The notes beneath the pieces were generated by a model. The model saw only the letters and a program-made list of their open reading frames with translations. It had not been told where the DNA came from and made no database searches. DNA of 64,000 nucleotides from Kribbella sindirgiensis (GTDB lineage Bacteria; Actinomycetota; Actinomycetes; Propionibacteriales; Kribbellaceae). Each line of letters opens with the position of its first letter. Within the stretch, counting starts at the first letter, position 1. The stretch is from assembly GCF_004331435.1 (NCBI RefSeq), contig NZ_SJKA01000027.1, positions 1 through 64,000 of the forward strand. The letters run 5' to 3'. This document shows positions 31,932 to 40,367 of this stretch, one piece after another. Both the position numbers and the translations under genes were made by a program.

Positions 31932-32872
31932 TCCTCCGCCTGATCGAGCGCACCGGCGTGTTCTTGGTCAGTCTTGCGGTGAGCTCGATCCTGGTCTTCG
32001 CGTTCATGGCGGTACTGCCCGGGGATCCCGCCCGGGTCGCGCTCGGAGTGAACGCGTCCGACGAGGCAGTGGCCGAACTGCGTCGGCAGTTCGGCCTCGA
32101 CCGCCCGCTGCCCACGCAGTACTTCGACTGGCTGGGCGGACTGCTGCACGGTGACCTCGGTACGTCGTACGTGTCGAAGGTGGCGATCGGTCCGCAGGTG
32201 TTCGACCGGCTGCAGGTCACGCTGTGGCTGGTCGTCGCGGGCATGATCATCGCCCTGGTGGTCGCTGCTCCGGCCGGGACGGTGATGGCGGCGCGGCACC
32301 GCAAGATCTCCGGGCTGGCGCTCTCGGCGTTCTCCCAGGCCGGCGTCGCGGTTCCGGCGTTCCTGGCCGGGATCCTGCTGATCGTGGTGTTCGCGGTGCG
32401 GCTCGGCTGGTTGCCGGCCAACGGCTGGACACCGCCCGCACAGGATCCGACGATGTTCTTGAAGCAACTGATCCTCCCCGCACTGTCACTCGGCCTGGTC
32501 CAAGGCGCCGTCCTCACCCGCTACGTCCGCAGCGCTGTGCTCGATGTCCTGCGCGAGGACTACCTGCGCACCGCCCGCGCCAAAGGCCTGCGTCCGTTCC
32601 AGGCGCTCTGGCGACACGGCCTCCGCAACGCCGCCGTACCGGTGGTGACCGTGCTCGGTCTGCAACTCGCGACGCTGCTGATCGGAGCGGTCGTCGTCGA
32701 GCGCGTCTTCGTGATCCCGGGCCTCGGCAGCCTGTTGCTCGACGGCGTCTCGAACCGCGACCTGCTCCTGGTGCAGGACGTCGTGATGGTCCTCGTCCTC
32801 GCCGTACTGCTGGTCAACTTCCTCGTCGACCTGCTGTACGTCGCCCTCGACCCGCGACTGAGGACGGCGTAG
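31928..32872 (+). CDS. ABC transporter permease (DppB-type)
   Basis: A 314-aa inner-membrane permease with six predicted helices. The family-typical N-terminus is FLVSLAVSSILVFAFMAVLP GDP, followed by AELRRQFGLDRPLPTQYFDW and GDLGTSY. The cytoplasmic EAA-like loop is VLREDYLRTARAKGLRPFQA. It pairs with the DppC-type permease downstream. Its ATG overlaps the lipoprotein stop by 4 bp. Confidence 0.92.
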   Translation: MILRLIERTGVFLVSLAVSSILVFAFMAVLPGDPARVALGVNASDEAVAELRRQFGLDRPLPTQYFDWLGGLLHGDLGTSYVSKVAIGPQVFDRLQVTLWLVVAGMIIALVVAAPAGTVMAARHRKISGLALSAFSQAGVAVPAFLAGILLIVVFAVRLGWLPANGWTPPAQDPTMFLKQLILPALSLGLVQGAVLTRYVRSAVLDVLREDYLRTARAKGLRPFQALWRHGLRNAAVPVVTVLGLQLATLLIGAVVVERVFVIPGLGSLLLDGVSNRDLLLVQDVVMVLVLAVLLVNFLVDLLYVALDPRLRTA

Positions 32873-33691
32873 ATGAAGCGACTGAACCCGAGCCTGATCG
32901 CCGGCGGCGTGATCGTCACGGTGATCGTGCTGATGGCGCTGGTGTCCTTCGTCTGGACGCCGTACGACGCGACGCTTGTCACCCCGACCTCGCGCTTGCT
33001 GAAACCGTCGTGGGAACACTGGTTCGGGACCGACAAATTCGGCCGGGACGTGCTCAGCCAGATCATGGTCGGCTCGCGGACGACCCTGTTCGTCGGCGTC
33101 GTCGCGGTCGGTGTCGCCGCGGTGATCGGCGTACCGCTGGGCATCCTGGCGGCGATGGTACGGCGGTGGCCGAGCGAGGTGATCATGCGGGCCAACGACC
33201 TGCTGCTCGCGTTCCCGGCGTTGCTGCTGGCGATCATGTTCGGTGCGGTGTTCGGGGCCAGCACGCTGACCGCGATGGTTGCCATCGGCATCGCCTCGGT
33301 GCCGAGTTTCGCGCGGGTGATCCGCAGCGGTGCGTTGCAGGTGATGCGGACGGAGTACGTGCTCGCGGCGCGTGCGGCCGGCCGGCAACCGTTTCCGATC
33401 GCGCTGCGGCACGTCCTGCCGAACGTGACCAGCCTGATCACGGTGCAGGCGTCGGTGTCCTTCGCGATCGCGGTCCTGGCCGAGGCGGCGCTGTCGTTCC
33501 TCGGGTACGGAACGCCGCCGCCGACACCGTCCTGGGGCCGGATGCTGCAGGAGAGCCAGGAGTTCCTGTTCACCGCGCCGCGGCTGGCGATCTTCCCCGG
33601 GATCGCGATCGCGATCGCCGTCCTCGGTTTCAACCTGCTCGGCGACGGCCTCCGAGACCGCTTCGACCCGAAACTGGAGGATCGACGGTGA
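32873..33691 (+). CDS. ABC transporter permease (DppC-type)
   Basis: A 272-aa membrane permease. One N-terminal helix is followed by the HWFGTDKFGRDVLSQIMVG motif characteristic of DppC proteins, then five helices and the EAA loop MRTEYVLAARAAGRQPFPI. ALSFLGYGTPPPTPSWGRML is near the C-terminus. Its start codon immediately follows the stop of the DppB-type gene, and its stop overlaps the GTG of the first ATPase gene. Confidence 0.93.
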   Translation: MKRLNPSLIAGGVIVTVIVLMALVSFVWTPYDATLVTPTSRLLKPSWEHWFGTDKFGRDVLSQIMVGSRTTLFVGVVAVGVAAVIGVPLGILAAMVRRWPSEVIMRANDLLLAFPALLLAIMFGAVFGASTLTAMVAIGIASVPSFARVIRSGALQVMRTEYVLAARAAGRQPFPIALRHVLPNVTSLITVQASVSFAIAVLAEAALSFLGYGTPPPTPSWGRMLQESQEFLFTAPRLAIFPGIAIAIAVLGFNLLGDGLRDRFDPKLEDRR

Positions 33692-34641
33692 ACGACGTTC
33701 TGACTGTGCGCGGGTTGTCGGTGACCGTTCGGGACACGGCGCTGGTGTCCGATGTCGATCTGACGGTCGGTGCGGGGGAGCGGGTCGGGCTGATCGGGGA
33801 GTCGGGGTCAGGGAAGTCACTGACCGCGTTGAGCATTCTCGGGTTGTTGCCCGAGGACGTGCGGGCCGGCGGGTCGGTGCGGCTCGACGGCGTCGACCAC
33901 GAACTGGTCGGCGCGGACGAGCGACGGATGTCCCGGGTGCGCGGCCGCGACATCGCGATGGTCTTCCAGGAACCGATGACCGCGCTGAACCCGACCATGC
34001 GGATCGGTGACCAGCTCGCCGAGGCGATGCTGATCCACAAGACCCTCGCGAAACCCGCGGCCCGGACCGCGGCGGCCGACCTGCTCGACCGCGTGCAACT
34101 CCCGGCCGAGACCCTTCGCGCCTATCCCCACCAGCTGTCAGGGGGCCAACGGCAACGAGTCGTCCTGGCGCTCGCACTGGCCAACGATCCGGCCCTGCTG
34201 ATTTGCGACGAGCCGACGACCGCACTCGATGTGACCGTCCAGGCCCTCGTCCTGGACCTGATCGTGCGCGGTGTCGTGGACCGGTCGTCCGCGCTGCTCT
34301 TCATCACCCACGACCTCGCCGTCGTCGCCACCGTCTGCGAACGAGTCCTCGTCATGTACGGCGGACGCGTCGTCGAGGCGGGCCCTGTCGCCGAGGTGTT
34401 CACCCGTCCTCGTCACCGCTACACAGAAGGCTTGCTGGCGGCCTCCGACCTCGAAACCACGTCCCGTCGTCTCACCACCATCCCCGGCAACGTACCGCCC
34501 GCCGGCCGGTTCCCGTCGGGCTGCGTCTTCCGGACCAGATGCGCGCACGCGACAGCGCTCTGCGAGGAGACACCACCGTGGACAGGCTCCGAGACCGCAG
34601 GCTTCGCGTGTCATCACCCGGCGGGGGTGGGTAATGACTGA
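33688..34641 (+). CDS. ABC transporter ATPase (DppD-type)
   Basis: A 317-aa ATPase with Walker A GESGSGKSLTAL, Q-loop MVFQEPMTALNP, signature HQLSGGQRQRVVLALALA, Walker B LLICDEPTTALD and switch His in FITHDLAVVA. The C-terminal oligopeptide extension ends with the cysteine-containing FRTRCAHATALCEE...FACHHP, as in DppD proteins, which bind an iron-sulfur cluster or metal in some family members. GTG start 33688 overlaps the permease stop. Confidence 0.92.
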   Translation: MNDVLTVRGLSVTVRDTALVSDVDLTVGAGERVGLIGESGSGKSLTALSILGLLPEDVRAGGSVRLDGVDHELVGADERRMSRVRGRDIAMVFQEPMTALNPTMRIGDQLAEAMLIHKTLAKPAARTAAADLLDRVQLPAETLRAYPHQLSGGQRQRVVLALALANDPALLICDEPTTALDVTVQALVLDLIVRGVVDRSSALLFITHDLAVVATVCERVLVMYGGRVVEAGPVAEVFTRPRHRYTEGLLAASDLETTSRRLTTIPGNVPPAGRFPSGCVFRTRCAHATALCEETPPWTGSETAGFACHHPAGVGND

Positions 34642-35503
34642 GCACATCCCTACGACGCACGAACTTGAGACGCCGACCGCGATCCAGGTGGTCGATCTGG
34701 TGCGCGACTACCCCCGCCCGCGGACCTCGTTGTTCCAGCCGGCTCCGGTCGTGCACGCGCTGCGGGGCGTGAGCCTGGAAGTCAAGCAGGGCGAGCGTTT
34801 CGGCATCGTCGGTGAATCCGGCTGCGGCAAGTCGACCCTCCTGCGCCTGATCGCCGCTCTCGACCGGGCCACCTCCGGCCATGTGATCGTCGAGGACACC
34901 GACATCACCCGCCTCCCGGAACGCCGGCTGCGGTCGCTGCGCGAAAACCTCCAGCTCGTGTTCCAGGACCCGATGAGCTCCCTCGACCCGCGCATGCGGG
35001 TCCGCGACATCATCGCCGAACCGCTGGTCGTTCAGGGCCATCCGGCGTCCGGCGAGCGCGTTCGCGAGCTGCTCGAAGCCGTCGGTCTCTCCGCGGATGC
35101 CGGCGACCGGTACCCGCACCAGTTCTCCGGCGGCCAGCGGCAGCGCATCTCGATCGCCCGCGCCCTCGCCCCGCGCCCGCGGATCCTGATCGCGGACGAG
35201 CCGGTGAGCGCGCTCGACGTGTCTGTCCGCGCCCAGGTCCTCAACCTGATCTCGGACCTGGTCGACGAACTCGACCTCACGCTCGTGTTCGTCTCGCACG
35301 ACCTGTCCGTGGTGAAGCACGTCTGCGACCGCGTGGCCGTGATGAACGCCGGCCAGATCGTAGAGACGGGCTACACCGGTGACGTGTACGCCGCCCCGCA
35401 GCATCCGTACACGCAGCGCTTGGTGTCGGCCATCCCGACGCTCCAAAGGGCGCTGTCCGGTGCGACCACCGCCGACCTACTCGCGAAGGGGGAATCAGCG
35501 TGA
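34634..35503 (+). CDS. ABC transporter ATPase (DppF-type)
   Basis: A 289-aa ATPase that starts inside the end of the DppD-type gene (8-bp overlap). Walker A is GESGCGKSTLLRLIA, followed by LVFQDPMSSLDPRMRVRDI and signature HQFSGGQRQRISIARALA. Walker B is ILIADEPVSALDVSV and the H-loop FVSHDLSVVKHVCD. The C-terminal APQHPYTQRLVSAIP is typical of DppF/OppF. With the other four proteins it completes a heterodimeric peptide-type importer. Confidence 0.93.
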   Translation: MTEHIPTTHELETPTAIQVVDLVRDYPRPRTSLFQPAPVVHALRGVSLEVKQGERFGIVGESGCGKSTLLRLIAALDRATSGHVIVEDTDITRLPERRLRSLRENLQLVFQDPMSSLDPRMRVRDIIAEPLVVQGHPASGERVRELLEAVGLSADAGDRYPHQFSGGQRQRISIARALAPRPRILIADEPVSALDVSVRAQVLNLISDLVDELDLTLVFVSHDLSVVKHVCDRVAVMNAGQIVETGYTGDVYAAPQHPYTQRLVSAIPTLQRALSGATTADLLAKGESA

Positions 35504-36963
35504 AGATCCAGCTCGACAGCGGCGAGACGATCACGATGCCGTCCGGCCTGCCGATCGGCGAGACGTGGGTCGAGGCGCCGTCAACCGCTCCGGTGATCTT
35601 CCCGTACGACGGTTCGACCGTGGCGCACGCACCGGTCGGGGACGTCGAGCTCGCTCAGGCGGCGCTCGAGAGCGCGCTCGCCGTACGAGAAACGGTCGGC
35701 CGGCTCCCGTCGTACCTGCGTCGGAAAGTCTTGCAGAGCGTGCATTCCGCCGTACTCGCCAACCGGGACGCGTTCGTGGATCTGCTCGTGCTGGAGACCG
35801 GCAAGCCGCTGGTCGACTGCCGGGTCGAGATCGATCGGACACTGCTCACGCTCGAGACCTCGGCGGAGGAAGTTGCCCGGCTGCACGGTGAGACGGTGCC
35901 GCTCGACCTGCTGCCGAGCGGCGAAGGACTGCAAGGGTTCTGGGTACGTAAACCGATCGGCGTGGTCATCGGGATCACCGGGTTCAACTACCCGTTGCTG
36001 CTCGCCGCGCACAAGATCGCGCCGGCGTTCGCGGCCGGTTGCCCGATCATCGTGAAGCCCGCACCGCAGACGCCGCTCGCGACGCTCTGGCTCGCACACC
36101 TGATGCGGTCCGCGCTCGCTGACGCGGGAGCACCGCAGAGTGCTCTGCAGCTGATCACAGGCGGCGCGGACGTAGGTGCCACGCTCACCACGGACGCTCG
36201 GATCGGTGCCGTCTCCTTCACCGGATCCGCGGCGGTCGGGCATCGCATCGCGCGCGACGCGGCGCCGACGAAGGTACTGCTCGAACTCGGGTCCAACTCC
36301 GCGCTCGTTGTTGCCGCGGACGCCGACCTGGACGCGGCCGCCGACGCGATCGTGCGCGGCGGGTACTACGCGTCCGGGCAGGCCTGCATCTCCGTGCAGC
36401 GCGTGATCGCCGTCGAGTCGGTGCGGGACGCGTTGCTGGACAGGCTCGGCGCGCGAATGCCTGGTGTGGTGGTCGGCGATCCGCGTGATCCGGCGACCCG
36501 GGTGTCCGCGCTCATCAACCCGGCGTCGACCGATCGCGTGCGCCAATGGGTCGGTGACGCGGTCCAGGCCGGCGGATCGGTCGCGTACGAGGCCGCTGGC
36601 GACGTACTCGGGCCGATCGTGCTGACCGACGTACCGGACGGGCTGCAGGCGTGGGACGAGGAGATCTTCGGGCCGGTGATCGCGGTGCGGTCGGTTCCGG
36701 ACGTGGAGAGCGCGCTGCGTGCGGTCAACGAGACCCGGTACGGGCTGCATGCGAGCGTGTTCACGTCCTCGCTCGAGACGGCGTTCGCGGCGATCGATCG
36801 GCTCGACGTCGGGGGAGTGGTGATCAACGACGTGCCCGGGTTCCGGTCCGACGTGATGCCGTACGGCGGCGTGAAGGACTCCGGTACGGGACGTGAAGGC
36901 CCGCGGTTCGCGATCGAGGAACTCACCACGACCCGGATGGCCATCATCCGCCCGCGCCCATGA
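35500..36963 (+). CDS. aldehyde dehydrogenase
   Basis: A 487-aa NAD(P)-dependent aldehyde dehydrogenase. The cofactor and anchor region is GITGFNYPLLLAAHKIAPAF, with VKPAPQTPL. The catalytic glutamate is in VLLELGSNSALVV and the nucleophilic cysteine in YYASGQACISVQR. The C-terminal EIFGPVIAVR and GGVKDSGTGREGPRFAIEEL motifs are intact. It would oxidise an aldehyde produced from the imported compound. The start overlaps the ATPase stop by 4 bp, so it belongs to the importer operon. Confidence 0.92.
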   Translation: MKIQLDSGETITMPSGLPIGETWVEAPSTAPVIFPYDGSTVAHAPVGDVELAQAALESALAVRETVGRLPSYLRRKVLQSVHSAVLANRDAFVDLLVLETGKPLVDCRVEIDRTLLTLETSAEEVARLHGETVPLDLLPSGEGLQGFWVRKPIGVVIGITGFNYPLLLAAHKIAPAFAAGCPIIVKPAPQTPLATLWLAHLMRSALADAGAPQSALQLITGGADVGATLTTDARIGAVSFTGSAAVGHRIARDAAPTKVLLELGSNSALVVAADADLDAAADAIVRGGYYASGQACISVQRVIAVESVRDALLDRLGARMPGVVVGDPRDPATRVSALINPASTDRVRQWVGDAVQAGGSVAYEAAGDVLGPIVLTDVPDGLQAWDEEIFGPVIAVRSVPDVESALRAVNETRYGLHASVFTSSLETAFAAIDRLDVGGVVINDVPGFRSDVMPYGGVKDSGTGREGPRFAIEELTTTRMAIIRPRP

Positions 36964-36982
36964 CCCATTCCGAGGTGACACG

Positions 36983-37750
36983 ATGACGGAGTACGCGAAC
37001 CTGTTCCGGCTCGACGGCAAGCATGCGGTGGTGATCGGCGCGGGCAGTGGGATCGGGCGGGAGAGCGCTCTCGCGTTGGCCGCGCACGGCGCCCGCGTCA
37101 CCTGCGCCGACCGGGACCTCGCCGCCGCCCGCGAGACGGCGGGTCGTGGGGGAATGACGGCGTACGGGCTCGATGTGCTGGACGACTCTGCGATTGAGCA
37201 GGCTGCGGTTGAGCTGGATCCTGTGGATGTGTTGGTGTTCACCGCGGCGACGAACGTGCGGAAGCGGATCCTCGACTACACCGGCGAGGAGTTCGACCGG
37301 GTCGTGGCGCTCAACCTGCGCGCGTCGTTCCAGCTGATCCGCGGGTTCGGGCGTGGCATGGCGGAGCGGGGGAGCGGGAGCATCATCGGATTCAGCTCGA
37401 TCCGCGGCACTACCGTCGAGCCGGGGCAATCGGTGTACGCGGCAACGAAGGCCGGCCTCGTCCAGTTGTTGCGCACCGCGGCCGCCGAACTCGGCCCGTC
37501 CGGTGTCCGCGCGAACGCGATCGCCCCGGGCGTCGTCGAGACACCGCTCACCGCGCAGATCAAGGCCGACCAGGGCTGGTACGACGCCTACGCGCAGAAG
37601 GGCGCGCTCGGTCGCTGGGCCCAGCCGAGCGAGCTCGCCGGCGCGGTCGTCTATCTCGCCTCCGACGCCTCGAGCTTCGTGACCGGGAGCGTCCTCGCGG
37701 TCGACGGCGGCTGGACCGCGGTCGACGGCCGCTTCGACCCACCGAACTAA
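36983..37750 (+). CDS. short-chain dehydrogenase/reductase
   Basis: A 255-aa classical SDR. The cofactor motif is VVIGAGSGIGRESALALAAHG. A following VTCADRDLAAARE suggests NAD preference, from the acidic Asp after the second beta strand. The catalytic Ser is in IGFSSIRG, and Tyr/Lys in VYAATKAGLVQLLR. The C-terminal SSFVTGSVLAVDGGWTAVDG is typical of the family. It probably interconverts an alcohol and ketone in the same pathway as the neighbouring dehydrogenase and amidase. It lies 19 bp after the aldehyde dehydrogenase. Confidence 0.93.
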   Translation: MTEYANLFRLDGKHAVVIGAGSGIGRESALALAAHGARVTCADRDLAAARETAGRGGMTAYGLDVLDDSAIEQAAVELDPVDVLVFTAATNVRKRILDYTGEEFDRVVALNLRASFQLIRGFGRGMAERGSGSIIGFSSIRGTTVEPGQSVYAATKAGLVQLLRTAAAELGPSGVRANAIAPGVVETPLTAQIKADQGWYDAYAQKGALGRWAQPSELAGAVVYLASDASSFVTGSVLAVDGGWTAVDGRFDPPN

Positions 37751-37760
37751 GGGACTCTGA

Positions 37761-39125
37761 ATGAATCTCGCTGACTTGACGGCAACCGAACTCCTGGCCG
37801 GCTACCGCGACGGATCGGTGTCCCCGGTCGAGGTCATCGAGGACGTGCTGACCCGCGTCTCTTCGTACGAACCGCGGTTGTGTGCGCTCTACGCGTTGGA
37901 TCCGGACGGCGCGCGGGCCGCGGCGCAGGAGTCCGAGCGTCGCTGGCGGGGCGGTACGGCGGGCGCGCTGGACGGCGTACCGGTGACCGTGAAGGAGAAC
38001 ATCGCCACGCGCGGAACGCCCGTACCGCAAGGGACCGCGGCGACTGCGCTCGTCCCGGCGCCGGAGGATGCGCCGGCCGCGGCGCGGTTGCGGGCGGCCG
38101 GGGCGGTGATCTTCAGCAAGACGACGATGCCCGAGTACGGGATGTTGTCGTCCGGCGTCTCGACCTTTCACCGATTGACCCGCAATCCGTGGGACCTGAC
38201 GAAGACGGCCGGCGGTTCGAGCGCCGGTGCGGCGGCCGCGGCGGCCGCTGGGTACGGGCCGATCCACATCGGTACGGACATCGGCGGGTCGATCCGATTG
38301 CCGGCCGGGTGGTGCGGACTGATCGGGCTGAAGCCGACGCACGGGCGGATCGCGGTCGGCAACCCGTACGCCGGGCGCGCGATCGGACCCCTGACCCGTA
38401 CGGCGCCGGATGCGGCGCTCGCGCTGCAGGTCATGTCCGGGTACGACCCGCGCGACCACACCTCGATCCCTCTCGCGTCCGACGTCTTCGAGGCGAACCT
38501 CGACGGTCTGCGCGTGGCGTTGCTACTCGACGCGGGCGTCGGGCTGCCGGTCGATCCCGAGGTCACCGCGGCGGTCTCGGCCGCGGCCGCCGTACTCGAG
38601 AAGGCCGGCGCGATCGTCGAGCCGATCACTCCGATCATCACCCGGGACATGCTCGACGGTCTGGATCGCTTCTGGCGGATCCGCTCCGCCACGGACATCG
38701 CCGCGCTGCCCGAGGAACGCCGCGCGAAGGTGCTCCCGCAGATCCGCTCGTGGGTCTCGTCCGCGGCGGAGCTCACCGCCGCAGACGTCTTCCATGGGTA
38801 CAGCCAGATGGGCGCGATGGCCGCCGCGGTCGGCCGGGTGTTCACGACGTACGACGTGATTCTGTCGCCGGTCGCGCCGATCACGGCTTTCCCGGCGGAG
38901 CTCGCGTACCCGACGGACGATCCGGGGAAGCCGTTCGAGCACATCGCGTTCACGGTCCCGTACAACATGTCCCAGCACCCCGCGACCACGGTCAACGCCG
39001 GCTGGTCGACGTCCGGGATGCCGATCGGGGCGCAACTCGCCGTACCGCATCACCAGGACCTGCGGGCGCTGGCTCTCGCCGACTTCCTCGACACGCATCG
39101 CGCGGAGACCCGCCCCTGGCCCTGA
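37761..39125 (+). CDS. amidase signature-family amidohydrolase
   Basis: A 454-aa amidase with the Ser-cisSer-Lys triad: Lys in VPVTVKENIATRG, the bridging Ser in TAGGSSAGAAAA, and the nucleophile Ser in IGTDIGGSIRLPAGWCG. The family hydrolyses amides to carboxylate and ammonia. As the last gene of the importer operon it suggests the imported substrate contains an amide bond, or that an amide arises during breakdown. It starts 10 bp after the SDR stop. Confidence 0.92.
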   Translation: MNLADLTATELLAGYRDGSVSPVEVIEDVLTRVSSYEPRLCALYALDPDGARAAAQESERRWRGGTAGALDGVPVTVKENIATRGTPVPQGTAATALVPAPEDAPAAARLRAAGAVIFSKTTMPEYGMLSSGVSTFHRLTRNPWDLTKTAGGSSAGAAAAAAAGYGPIHIGTDIGGSIRLPAGWCGLIGLKPTHGRIAVGNPYAGRAIGPLTRTAPDAALALQVMSGYDPRDHTSIPLASDVFEANLDGLRVALLLDAGVGLPVDPEVTAAVSAAAAVLEKAGAIVEPITPIITRDMLDGLDRFWRIRSATDIAALPEERRAKVLPQIRSWVSSAAELTAADVFHGYSQMGAMAAAVGRVFTTYDVILSPVAPITAFPAELAYPTDDPGKPFEHIAFTVPYNMSQHPATTVNAGWSTSGMPIGAQLAVPHHQDLRALALADFLDTHRAETRPWP

Positions 39126-39180
39126 TCGGGCGTGGACAGTCGGCGTACTGCGGAGCGAAACTGGCCGATGAGGTGACGAC

Positions 39181-40047
39181 TTGGTCCGCTTCGGAGGTAC
39201 GGCGTACCGCGCTGACGAGCTGCAGCGCGGTCTTGTCTCGCACTGCTACCGGATGCTCGGGTCCATCACCGACGCCGTTCAGATCGCCGCCGCGAGCACC
39301 GGATACGAGGACGCGACTCGTGCCTGTCTGCGGCAGGTCGGGAGCCGTCCGCTGCCGTCGGATCTCGCTGCACCGAGCGATGATCCTGAGGGAGTGCTCT
39401 CCGAGCGTTCCGAGATTCTCTGGCTGGAACCCATTCCAGCGGACCTGATGGACGACCACCCGATCGACCTCGGCCTGATCGCCGGCCTGCAACGCCTCCC
39501 ACCCATCGAGCGCGCGGTGACCGTCCTCCACCTCGAGGGCCGGCCGAACATCGCCGACCTGCTGAGCGACGTTCCACCCGCACCGATCACCGCGGTCCCG
39601 CTCGTCGCACCCGACGAATTCCTCCTGGCCCGGTACCGCGCGGGGTTCGAGCAGTACGACGTACCCGCGATCGTCACGCTCTTCACCGACGACGCGATCT
39701 GGGAGATGCCGCCCTACACGTCCTGGTTCCGCGGCGCCCGCAACATCGGCCGCCTGATCAGCACCCACTGCCCAGCCGAACGCCCCGGCGACCAGTACCT
39801 CATCCCCCTGACCGCCAACGGCCACCCCGCCTTCGCCGTCTACATGCGAGACCCCAAAGAAGACATCTACCGAGCCTTCCAGATCCAGGTCCTAACCCTC
39901 ACCGCCACCGCAGTAGTCCACGCAGTCGCCTTCTTCGACCTGACCCTCTTCCAAACCTTCCACCTCCCAGACCTCCTCACAGCCCTCCCACCCAACCCCT
40001 ACGACGGCACCCCAAAACCCCACATCGAACGCCTACCGAAGCACTAA
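39181..40047 (+). CDS. degenerate SigG/SigJ-like ECF sigma factor with SnoaL-like domain
   Basis: A 288-aa protein that aligns by eye with SnoaL-containing ECF sigma factors: LVSHCYRMLGSITDA at the start of region 2, ATRACLRQVGSRPLPSDLAA, and ILWLEPIPADL. The C-terminal SnoaL-like part has FEQYDVPAIVTLFTDDAIWE and GARNIGRLI. The region-2 core that binds the -10 element (normally after DAEDLVQETFLRAW) is missing. Region 4 also keeps only LQRLPPIERAVTVLHLEGRP without a recognisable helix-turn-helix. It is probably no longer a working sigma factor; it may be decaying or retained for the ligand-binding domain. It starts with TTG. Confidence 0.65.
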   Translation: MVRFGGTAYRADELQRGLVSHCYRMLGSITDAVQIAAASTGYEDATRACLRQVGSRPLPSDLAAPSDDPEGVLSERSEILWLEPIPADLMDDHPIDLGLIAGLQRLPPIERAVTVLHLEGRPNIADLLSDVPPAPITAVPLVAPDEFLLARYRAGFEQYDVPAIVTLFTDDAIWEMPPYTSWFRGARNIGRLISTHCPAERPGDQYLIPLTANGHPAFAVYMRDPKEDIYRAFQIQVLTLTATAVVHAVAFFDLTLFQTFHLPDLLTALPPNPYDGTPKPHIERLPKH

Positions 40048-40367
40048 CCCACCACAGCATCCAGCCGAGCGACCTGCCGCCGACCCGCGCTCAGCCTTCG
40101 AAATCTGCAGCTCGACAGTACGTATGTGTCTACTACCCGCCGCCGTGCGCCGGGCGACAGGACGAATCGCCCGGCAGTGGACGTATACGTACTGTCGAGC
40201 TGCCGGGCTTCTGCGGCTCAGCCGCCGAGTTGACCGGCCCAGCTCGTCCGTGGTGCCTGATGGGTGGCGGATTGGACTGTGAATCCGGGCGTTGATTGGG
40301 CGTGGGTTCCGGCCGATTCGGTCATAGGTTGATGGTACGTGATTGGGCAAGAGGACTGGATTGATTC
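40048..40367. other. 320-bp intergenic region with stem-loop copy 2
   Basis: It contains the second 97-bp stem-loop element (40107-40203) and, downstream of it, about 160 bp of ordinary sequence before the aldo/keto reductase start at 40368. I could not define a strong promoter or SD for that gene. Confidence 0.6.
40107..40203. repeat. 97-bp stem-loop element, copy 2
   Basis: Arms 40107-40136 and 40174-40203 are complementary at 26 of 30 positions. Three of the four mismatches would be G-U wobbles in plus-strand RNA. The 37-nt loop has its own stem (CGGGCGA 40151-40157 with TCGCCCG 40167-40173). The outer 19 bp of both arms equals that of copy 1 at 19984-20080, while the loops differ. Length is identical in both copies. 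Confidence 0.9.
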
